A stretch of 64,000 nucleotides of DNA from CALFUK01 sp964450495 (GTDB lineage: Bacteria; Bacteroidota; Bacteroidia; Chitinophagales; Saprospiraceae): assembly GCA_964450495.1 (NCBI GenBank), contig CAYVFU010000007.1:25207-89206 (forward strand), read 5' to 3'. Position 1 is the stretch's first letter; each line of letters opens with the position of its first letter. A model generated the notes under the pieces. It saw only the letters and a program-made list of their open reading frames with translations. It had not been told where the DNA came from and did not search any database. Positions 19,524-26,734 of the stretch are shown here, in pieces. Position numbers and translations under genes: made by a program.

Positions 19524-21046
19524 ATTGCAAAGACTCGTTCAAAATAACCACTCAGTTCTTCAACTGCATCATCAGCATTTGTTATCCCTGCCAATACTTT
19601 TGCCAACCGTTTCTTATATTCCAATTGCATCGCCCTTCCAATCTGAATGCGTTGAGCTTGAGGTGAGCCAGCTCCATGCATGGACTCAGTGAGGTAACCA
19701 ACAGCATTCCTTCCTAAAGTCATATTTTCAATCAGACGCAACATACGTACTCTTTCTTCCGTGGTAAATTCAGCTTTTCCTTTTAAATACTTTTTCACCA
19801 ATAATCCAATCTCCGGATGATTTAAGTCTTTCTCTGATGGCATTGTTGCGACTAGGCCTCCGCCTAAATCTTGTGCCAATCGTCCAATTTCATAAGGCAT
19901 TTTAGTCACGTGGTGTTTACAAACGTTTGCCAACATGTCATCACACATATAACACCCGGATTTGGTAGCATGTCCTTGATAACTGGCTGCAATTCCTGTC
20001 GCATAAATCGTTTCATTTAGATGTGTCATTTGGACCAACTTATCTTTTATATGAGATGCTTTTTCAACGCCATTCATCTCCGCTATATTTGCAGCAGCAC
20101 CTATTAAGACATCTCCTACTCCACTTTTGCACACATATGATCGGCGATGGTAAGTTGTAAATCGCTCAACCAAAATGGAAGCGAATTCGTATTCCCCGTC
20201 CATAAAAATCCAATCATTCGGTATAAAAACATTCTCAAAAATGACCATAGCTTCTTGGCCTCCATAAGTATTGTTTCCAGTATCAATAGAACCACCTTCC
20301 ATACTCCTTGTATCGCAAGATTGGCGTCCATATATATATGTTATTCCTTCAGCATCCACGGGGACTGCACCGACGATGGCATAGTCTTTATCTGCCTCTC
20401 CAAGTCTCATCGTAGGCATAACCAACATATAGTGAGAATTGATGCAGCCTGTTTGATGAGCTTTAGCTCCTGAAATAAATACGCCTTCTTTTGTCCGTTT
20501 AACTATATGCACAAACATATCTGGATCCTCTTGTTGGTGAGGTGCAAGACTACGATCACCTTTTACATCTGTCATTGCTCCACCAACTACAAAATTAAAT
20601 TCATGCATCAATGTCAAAAACGTTTTCAATCGGCTGTGATAATTAGTCTTATTGGACTCATCTATTTCATAAGTGACAGAATACAATGAATTAAACGCAT
20701 CCATTCCGACACAACGTTGGAAGCATGTCCCAGTATTTTGTCCAAGCTTACGCTGCATTTTATTCTGCAAAACCATATCATCTGTAGACATCACAACATG
20801 TAAAAATCGACTTATTGTTTTTCCTGTAAAAGGTGAAATAACAGATGCTAACTCAGGTTCGCGGATTGCAAGATCATACGTTTCAGCAACAGCATTTATT
20901 GAAGGTCGAATCATAGGATGGTCTACAACATCATTGATTTCTTCTCCAAACAAATAGATTTTGAGCTCGCGATTTCGCAAACTGTTGATGTAGTCATCTC
21001 CAGTCACAATTTTCTTTGCACCTCTATGAATTGGATTCTTAGTCAT
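19520..21046 (-). CDS. HpaB-family protein, 4-hydroxybutyryl-CoA dehydratase-like
   Basis: A flavoprotein of 508 residues in the 4-hydroxyphenylacetate hydroxylase (HpaB) fold. I place it with the 4-hydroxybutyryl-CoA dehydratase (AbfD) branch rather than the aromatic monooxygenases because it has candidate [4Fe-4S] ligands: Cys108 and Cys112 (TGTCFQRCVGMDA), His300 and Cys306 (TTYHRRSYVCKSGVGDVLIG). The segment ISGAKAHQTG fits the same branch. AbfD turns 4-hydroxybutyryl-CoA into crotonyl-CoA in aminobutyrate breakdown. From memory the reference enzyme has one more residue between the His and the last Cys, so activity is not certain. No CoA transferase or 4-hydroxybutyrate dehydrogenase gene lies nearby. 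Confidence 0.82.
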   Translation of the reverse strand: MTKNPIHRGAKKIVTGDDYINSLRNRELKIYLFGEEINDVVDHPMIRPSINAVAETYDLAIREPELASVISPFTGKTISRFLHVVMSTDDMVLQNKMQRKLGQNTGTCFQRCVGMDAFNSLYSVTYEIDESNKTNYHSRLKTFLTLMHEFNFVVGGAMTDVKGDRSLAPHQQEDPDMFVHIVKRTKEGVFISGAKAHQTGCINSHYMLVMPTMRLGEADKDYAIVGAVPVDAEGITYIYGRQSCDTRSMEGGSIDTGNNTYGGQEAMVIFENVFIPNDWIFMDGEYEFASILVERFTTYHRRSYVCKSGVGDVLIGAAANIAEMNGVEKASHIKDKLVQMTHLNETIYATGIAASYQGHATKSGCYMCDDMLANVCKHHVTKMPYEIGRLAQDLGGGLVATMPSEKDLNHPEIGLLVKKYLKGKAEFTTEERVRMLRLIENMTLGRNAVGYLTESMHGAGSPQAQRIQIGRAMQLEYKKRLAKVLAGITNADDAVEELSGYFERVFAI

Positions 21047-21186
21047 TTAATAAAATTAAGGAAAATGGTGAGAATAGGTGGAATCAAATTGTTTTGCTCA
21101 TATCCGATTGGCTAAATATGTTGTGGACTTGCAGCTTGAAAGACGACGTTTATTGAACTAACCTTCTATTTCTATGTATATGTTGT

Positions 21187-21194
21187 TATTTTTG
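21187..21194 (+). promoter_or_regulatory. -7 promoter box of metH (TATTTTTG)
   Basis: TATTTTTG matches TAnnTTTG exactly and ends only 9 bases before ATG 21204. With transcription starting about 5-7 bases after the box, the leader would be just a few bases. This also argues against the longer frame that opens at 21174. Confidence 0.55.
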
Positions 21195-21203
21195 CGCCGA
21201 TTT

Positions 21204-24200
21204 ATGACAAAGACAATAGAAGAAATTATAAAGGACCGCATTCTTATTCTCGATGGAGCAATGGGGACTATGATTCAGCGCCACAGACTAACAGAGGAAG
21301 ATTTTCGTGGGGAGCGGTTTAAAGGATTCCATAAAGACATCAAAGGCAACAATGATTTGCTCTCAATCACTCAGCCAGAGATAATAAAAGAAATACACAG
21401 AGAGTACTTGCGCGCTGGGTCGGACATCATAGAGACCAACACCTTTAGTGCTACAGTTATCGCTCAAGAAGATTATGACTTGCAAGATGCTGTTTATGAC
21501 ATCAATTACTACTCAGCAAAGATAGCTAAAGAGGCAACGGAAGAGTTTACAAAAGAAAATCCTGATAAGCCTAGATTTGTGGCTGGTGCGATGGGCCCGA
21601 CCAATCGAACATTGTCAATCTCTCCAGATGTCAATAATCCAGGATACCGTGCAGTTACCTTTGACGAAATGTGTCAAGCGTATCTCGATCAAGCAAGAGC
21701 ACTCTGGGAAGGTGGCGTAGATCTGTTTTTAATCGAAACAGTCTTTGACACGTTAAATGCGAAGGCTGCTTTGTTTGCACTTGACCTTTTATTCGAAGAA
21801 AAAGAGGGAAAGAAACCAATCATAGTTTCTGGTACCATTACAGATGCTAGTGGCAGAACATTAAGCGGTCAGACAACTGAGGCCTTTTGGATATCTATCA
21901 AACACATGAACCTATTCGCTGTGGGTTTGAATTGTGCATTAGGTGCTAAAGAGATGAGACCGTATGTTCAGACATTATCTAAAATATCTGACACTTTTGT
22001 TTGTGCGTACCCAAATGCCGGTTTGCCAAATGAATTAGGAGAATATGATCAGTCTCCAGATCAAATGAAAGAATACATCAAAGATTTTGCTGGGAATGGT
22101 TTTGTCAACATTGTCGGTGGGTGCTGCGGCTCGACACCAGATCACATTCGTCTCATGGCAGAAGCTGTACAAGAATTAGAACCAAGACAGCCTAAAGAAT
22201 CTTCAACTTTATCCATGTATAGCGGTCTTGAACCTTTGATCGTCCGAGATGACTTTAATTTTATTAATATAGGTGAACGAACAAATGTGACTGGCTCTAG
22301 AAAATTTGCTCGTTTGATAAAAGAAAAAAACTACGAAGAAGCACTATCTGTAGCCAACCATCAGGTAGAAGGAGGCGCACAGATTTTGGATGTAAATATG
22401 GATGAAGGTCTACTTGATTCAGAAGAGGAAATGAAAACCTTCCTCAATATGATGATGGCTGAGCCTGATATTGCCAAATTACCTATCATGATCGATTCTT
22501 CGAAATTTTCAGTTATTGAAGCAGGTCTTAAATGCGTACAAGGGAAATCCATTGTCAATTCCATTTCGATGAAAGAGGGTGTGGAGACTTTTAAAAAACA
22601 AGCAAATATAGTAAGGCGTTTTGGTGCTGCTGCTGTGGTTATGGCATTTGATGAAGAAGGTCAAGCAGATACTACAGGACGTAAAGTCGAGATTTGTAAA
22701 AGAGCATATGATATTCTCGTAAATGAAGTTGGCTTCCCTCCGTCAGATATAATCTTTGATCCAAATATTTTTGCCGTTGCCACGGGAATTGAAGAGCACA
22801 ATGAGTATGCCATTAACTTCATAGAAGCAACTCGTCAGATTAAAGAACTGTGTCCTGGTGCTAAAATAAGCGGCGGTGTAAGTAATATTTCTTTTTCCTA
22901 TAGAGGGAATAATGTCATCCGCGAAGCTATGCATTCAGCGTTCTTATATCATGCCATTGAAGCAGGAATGGATATGGGAATTGTCAATGCTGGAATGGTA
23001 GAAGTATACGAAGAAATCCCTAAAGATTTATTGAAGCTTGTCGAAGATGTGTTATTCAACCGTCACCCTGATGCTACAGATGCGCTCACTACTTATGGTG
23101 AAAATATAAAAAGTGGTGGTAAGAAAAAGGTGCGAAATTTAGAGTGGAGAAAGTTACCTGTCAATAAACGTCTAGCACATTCTCTTGTCAAAGGAATAAC
23201 AGAATATATAGAAGAAGATACCGAAGAAGCAAGGCAACAAGTCAATAAATCACTCGAAGTCATCGAAGGACCATTAATGGATGGGATGAATATTGTTGGA
23301 GACCTATTTGGTTCTGGTAAAATGTTTTTGCCACAGGTCGTCAAGAGTGCACGAGTCATGAAAAAATCAGTTGCTTATCTCACACCATTTATAGAAGCTG
23401 AAAAATCAAAAGGTGATAGCAATACGAAAGGTAAAATTCTATTAGCTACTGTCAAAGGTGATGTTCATGATATTGGAAAAAATATTGTTGGTGTTGTATT
23501 GGCTTGTAACAATTACGAAATCATTGACCTCGGAGTCATGGTCCGAGCAAATACGATATTAGAAGAAGCCGTAAAACACAATGTTGACATCATAGGCTTA
23601 AGTGGGTTGATTACACCTTCTCTAGACGAAATGGTATTTGTCGCAGAAGAGATGGAACGACTCAATATGAAAATACCATTATTGATTGGCGGAGCAACAA
23701 CATCAAAATTACACACGGCATTAAAAATTGAGCCGAAATATTCTGGTGTAACAGTCCATGTACTTGATGCTTCTAAAAGTGTCACTGTTGCTAGTAATTT
23801 AACGACTGATAAAGAAGATGTCAAATCAAATTTCATCTTAGACGTTAAAAGTGAACTAGCTCGAATAAGAGAGAGTAGAGCACAAAGAGACGATACTAAA
23901 AAATACATTTCTTTAGAGGACGCCAGAAAAAAGACCGTTGATATCGACTGGTCCAATTATACACCGACCACTCCAAGTTTTATTGGAAACAAAGTGTACA
24001 ATGATTTCCCATTAGAAGAATTGCGTCCATACATTGATTGGACTCCATTCTTTTCGAGTTGGCAATTGGCTGGGAAATATCCTGCAATCTTAAATGATGA
24101 CGTTGTCGGTAAAGAAGCAACTAAATTATATGCTGATGCTCAAGATATGCTCGACAAAATAATTGAAGAGAAATGGTTGACAGCAAAAGCAGTAGTCGGC

Positions 24201-24881
24201 CTATATCCTGCGAATAGTGTTGGCGATGATATTCTTGTTTACGATAATGAAAATCGAACAGAAGAAATAGGAAAGGTGTACAACCTTAGACAGCAACGTA
24301 AAAAAGCTGCCAACTTACCACAGTTTTGTTTGAGTGATTTTATCGCACCAAAAGACTCTAAGGTGAATGACTACATTGGAGGCTTTGCAGTCACAGCTGG
24401 CATTGGCATAGAAGAACACGTCAAACGATTTGAAGCAGCTCAAGACGATTACAATGCTATTTTATTGAAAGCCTTGGCAGATAGATTCGCAGAAGCAATT
24501 GCAGAGAAAATGCATGAGCTCGTCCGTAAAGAATTATGGGGCTATGCTGGCAACGAACAATTAAGTAACGATGACTTAATCAAAGAAAACTACAAAGGCA
24601 TTCGTCCAGCCCCAGGTTATCCAGCTTGCCCAAATCATACACAAAAGAATTTCCTTTTTGATCTGCTAGATGCAGAAACGAACACTTCTATAAAGTTAAC
24701 AGAAAGCCTTGCCATGTATCCTGCGGCAAGTGTTAGTGGCTGGTACATCGCTCATCCAGAGGCCAGGTATTTTGGTCTGGGTAAGATCATGGAAGACCAA
24801 GTCAAAGATTTTGCTGAACGTAAGGGGATGGCATTGGATAAGGCGAAGAGGTGGTTAGGTAGTGTTAGGTTGGAAGGATAA
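21204..24881 (+). CDS. metH: Cobalamin-dependent methionine synthase
   Basis: A full-length methionine synthase of 1225 residues, which moves a methyl group from methyltetrahydrofolate to homocysteine through cobalamin. Domains in order: homocysteine-binding barrel with zinc ligands including Cys307-Cys308 (GGCCGSTPDH); pterin-binding barrel (FINIGERTNVTGSRKFARLI); cobalamin cap and Rossmann domain with the lower-ligand His755 (GDVHDIGKNIVG); and the C-terminal reactivation domain that binds S-adenosylmethionine (RPAPGYPACPNHTQ). The start at 21204 (MTKTIEEIIKDRILILDGA) fits the family and lies just behind a good promoter box. I saw no cobalamin riboswitch in the 157 bases upstream. No separate metF is nearby. 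Confidence 0.96.
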   Translation: MTKTIEEIIKDRILILDGAMGTMIQRHRLTEEDFRGERFKGFHKDIKGNNDLLSITQPEIIKEIHREYLRAGSDIIETNTFSATVIAQEDYDLQDAVYDINYYSAKIAKEATEEFTKENPDKPRFVAGAMGPTNRTLSISPDVNNPGYRAVTFDEMCQAYLDQARALWEGGVDLFLIETVFDTLNAKAALFALDLLFEEKEGKKPIIVSGTITDASGRTLSGQTTEAFWISIKHMNLFAVGLNCALGAKEMRPYVQTLSKISDTFVCAYPNAGLPNELGEYDQSPDQMKEYIKDFAGNGFVNIVGGCCGSTPDHIRLMAEAVQELEPRQPKESSTLSMYSGLEPLIVRDDFNFINIGERTNVTGSRKFARLIKEKNYEEALSVANHQVEGGAQILDVNMDEGLLDSEEEMKTFLNMMMAEPDIAKLPIMIDSSKFSVIEAGLKCVQGKSIVNSISMKEGVETFKKQANIVRRFGAAAVVMAFDEEGQADTTGRKVEICKRAYDILVNEVGFPPSDIIFDPNIFAVATGIEEHNEYAINFIEATRQIKELCPGAKISGGVSNISFSYRGNNVIREAMHSAFLYHAIEAGMDMGIVNAGMVEVYEEIPKDLLKLVEDVLFNRHPDATDALTTYGENIKSGGKKKVRNLEWRKLPVNKRLAHSLVKGITEYIEEDTEEARQQVNKSLEVIEGPLMDGMNIVGDLFGSGKMFLPQVVKSARVMKKSVAYLTPFIEAEKSKGDSNTKGKILLATVKGDVHDIGKNIVGVVLACNNYEIIDLGVMVRANTILEEAVKHNVDIIGLSGLITPSLDEMVFVAEEMERLNMKIPLLIGGATTSKLHTALKIEPKYSGVTVHVLDASKSVTVASNLTTDKEDVKSNFILDVKSELARIRESRAQRDDTKKYISLEDARKKTVDIDWSNYTPTTPSFIGNKVYNDFPLEELRPYIDWTPFFSSWQLAGKYPAILNDDVVGKEATKLYADAQDMLDKIIEEKWLTAKAVVGLYPANSVGDDILVYDNENRTEEIGKVYNLRQQRKKAANLPQFCLSDFIAPKDSKVNDYIGGFAVTAGIGIEEHVKRFEAAQDDYNAILLKALADRFAEAIAEKMHELVRKELWGYAGNEQLSNDDLIKENYKGIRPAPGYPACPNHTQKNFLFDLLDAETNTSIKLTESLAMYPAASVSGWYIAHPEARYFGLGKIMEDQVKDFAERKGMALDKAKRWLGSVRLEG

Positions 24882-24889
24882 AGTCTTTT

Positions 24890-24911
24890 CCATTGGGTCA
24901 TGACCCAATGG
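24890..24911. repeat. Perfect 22-bp palindrome, member of an interspersed repeat family
   Basis: A perfect palindrome centred at 24900/24901 with core TTGGGTCATGACCC, 8 bases after the metH stop. The same core recurs between genes at 26669-26682 (one or two changes), 43331-43344, 43704-43717 (reverse) and 52662-52675. It could act as a transcription terminator for metH, but no T-run follows directly, so a repeat or a protein-binding site is at least as likely. Two more short dyads follow, at 24933-24946 (GATTTTATAAAATC) and 24949-24968. Confidence 0.75.
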
Positions 24912-25036
24912 ATTAAATAATTTCCTTTATTAGATTTTATAAAATCAAAATCCCCAAAAATCGGGATTGTATAGAATTTCATAAAGACCTAACTTTAAAT
25001 AATTCAAACTTTCAACTATTCACATAATCAACACAT

Positions 25037-25669
25037 ATGCTAGTCATACTTGACAACGGCCACGGCGGACTCATTAAAGGCAGACCCCAAACACGTGAAC
25101 GACGATCTGAAGAATTCCCGGATGGCAAACAACTCTTTGAAGGAGAACTCAATAGAGCTATCATAAATGGCATCATTCAAGAGCTAAGCTTTATGCAAAT
25201 TCCGTATGTACACATTTGTCCAGAATTAGAAGATGTGCTTATCGGTACTAGAATTGCTCGAGCTAACAGCCACCACCAAAACAATGCCTTGTTAGTCAGT
25301 GTGCATTCCAATACCAATGAAGGACCTCGAGCAGGAGATGGTTGTGAATTTCTGATTCACCCAAATTCATCCTTAGGACCATCAATAGCAACTATTTTTG
25401 CAGAAGAATTTCAATCAGCTTTTCCAAACTCGCGGCTTCGAAGAGGAGAAGGTGGTACTCCATTTAAATTGAGAGGAGATTTAGGCTTATTGCGTCGAAC
25501 GCGAATGCCTGCCATCCTTACTGAGAATTTCTTTTTTAATAATGAGCGTGAAACAAGAAGTATTTTATTGACGAGAGAAGGTAGATGGAAAATTATCGAT
25601 TATCATGTTGCAGCTATTATACGAGTGATGGTGGAAATTTTTGGAGAGCCTGCACCTATTAATGGGTAA
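25037..25669 (+). CDS. N-acetylmuramoyl-L-alanine amidase (Amidase_3 type), no signal peptide
   Basis: A zinc amidase of 210 residues that should cut the bond between muramic acid and the stem peptide. Zinc ligands and catalytic residues are visible: His in LDNGHGG, Glu in FEGELNRAI, His in LLVSVHSNT, and Glu in PAILTENFFF. The protein begins directly with the catalytic strand (LVILDNGHGG) and has no signal peptide or cell-wall-binding repeats. It therefore resembles phage endolysins or amidases released by another route rather than a normal periplasmic amidase. Two small genes of unknown function converge on it. Confidence 0.85.
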   Translation: MLVILDNGHGGLIKGRPQTRERRSEEFPDGKQLFEGELNRAIINGIIQELSFMQIPYVHICPELEDVLIGTRIARANSHHQNNALLVSVHSNTNEGPRAGDGCEFLIHPNSSLGPSIATIFAEEFQSAFPNSRLRRGEGGTPFKLRGDLGLLRRTRMPAILTENFFFNNERETRSILLTREGRWKIIDYHVAAIIRVMVEIFGEPAPING

Positions 25670-25761
25670 CCTTCGATCATTTTTAAAGAAATTACTGTTC
25701 AAATAATCAGCTACCATAACACAAAAAGGTTTTTGGGGATATCGTGCCTAACTGATATTAA

Positions 25762-26085
25762 CTATAGTACAAATTTGACTGTTGTCTCAACTATAAATTT
25801 AATCACTTTACTTTTGAAGTGTCCCAATTTTACTTGAGAGACACCAATTTTTCTGAGCGTTTCTAATTGCAATAAATCCCGTTGGCTACCCACTAACCAT
25901 TCAAAGTCTTCAATTGTCAATTGTTCGTTTTGCAATAAAATCGACCACCGCTCCAACTTTTCCTTGGACTCTATGAGGAGTCCTGAAATTTCCGTTTTCA
26001 ATTCCTTAGTTTCTACATCAAACTTTTCCTTAACCAAGTCAATGATGCCCTTTTTTAATTCCTTTAATAATTCCTTGATGTCCAT
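25762..26085 (-). CDS. Small charged helical protein, unknown
   Basis: 107 residues, not recognised. The first half is a Lys/Glu-rich helix, probably coiled (IKELLKELKKGIIDLVKEKF), and the second half is a helical segment ending in hydrophobic IVETTVKFVL. No signal peptide. The start codon follows the stop of the upstream lipoprotein gene with one base between them, so the pair is one transcript and probably works together. It converges on the amidase gene 92 bp away. Confidence 0.65.
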   Translation of the reverse strand: MDIKELLKELKKGIIDLVKEKFDVETKELKTEISGLLIESKEKLERWSILLQNEQLTIEDFEWLVGSQRDLLQLETLRKIGVSQVKLGHFKSKVIKFIVETTVKFVL

Positions 26086-26086
26086 A

Positions 26087-26557
26087 TCAAATTGAGTTTA
26101 GAAATGTCGCTAAGGCAATGGAAGCAGCATTTTGCTCAGCTTTATTCTTTGCACCTTCATAGTCCAACAATTTGTCAAAAGCCTCTTCTATTTGAAGAAC
26201 AGCTTCATTGACAAAAAACGGATTTTGAGGGCCAACTTCTCGCCAACGTTTTATAAATCCTGCATATAATTTGTTGTCCTCATTTAAAATAATTTCCCAC
26301 ATTTTAGACGTGATATTGTTGTTCTTACGACGACGATCATATTCATAAATCTTTTGTAATTCCTCAAAATGTTCTTCTACCTCCTCCTCATGATCCTCAT
26401 AAAAATAAATTGCCTTTTTCATCAGACTAACTGACTCTACTTTAGCATCAATTGTTTTATCGAAACTGTGTTGATCAAAAAGGGGTGTTTGTGCACAGGA
26501 AATCCAGGCCAACAAAAATAAAGTGATGAGTAGATAGTTTAATGTGTTTCGGACCAT
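26087..26557 (-). CDS. Small lipoprotein, unknown
   Basis: 156 residues with a lipoprotein signal (LLITLFLLAWISC, Cys21), so it should be membrane-anchored outside the cytoplasm. The mature part is acidic and helical (YEDHEEEVEEHFEELQKIYEYD). The family is unknown to me. It is the first gene of a two-gene unit with the charged helical protein that follows. Confidence 0.7.
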   Translation of the reverse strand: MVRNTLNYLLITLFLLAWISCAQTPLFDQHSFDKTIDAKVESVSLMKKAIYFYEDHEEEVEEHFEELQKIYEYDRRRKNNNITSKMWEIILNEDNKLYAGFIKRWREVGPQNPFFVNEAVLQIEEAFDKLLDYEGAKNKAEQNAASIALATFLNSI

Positions 26558-26668
26558 TGTTTATTCTTTGCTAAAATTAGCTTTCTAGCATATCTTCTAA
26601 AAATAAACAAATCCTGATAAATCAAAACTGGCAAGTTTCAATTATGGCAAATATCTCAACTACACCAC

Positions 26669-26682
26669 AATGGGCCATGACC
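26669..26682. repeat. Degenerate copy of the GGGTCATGACC palindrome
   Basis: AATGGGCCATGACC differs by one base from the left end of the 387-bp element at 43331. It sits between the lipoprotein gene and the end of the molybdenum hydroxylase gene. On its own it is weak; it counts only as part of the series. Confidence 0.35.
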
Positions 26683-26734
26683 TATTTGGATGTATTTTCT
26701 TTTTAAAAATGAGTACAGTACCTAGCCCAAGTTC

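Noticed and set aside
19520..21046. Annotation as 4-hydroxyphenylacetate 3-monooxygenase
   Set aside because: The fold is shared, but the Cys and His residues match the dehydratase branch and no reductase (HpaC) gene is nearby.
21047..21203. A cobalamin riboswitch in front of metH
   Set aside because: I saw no conserved cobalamin-box-like sequence, and the promoter box lies too close to the ATG to leave room for a leader RNA.
25762..26557. Toxin-antitoxin pair
   Set aside because: The gene spacing fits, but the first product is a lipoprotein and neither protein shows a toxin or DNA-binding motif.
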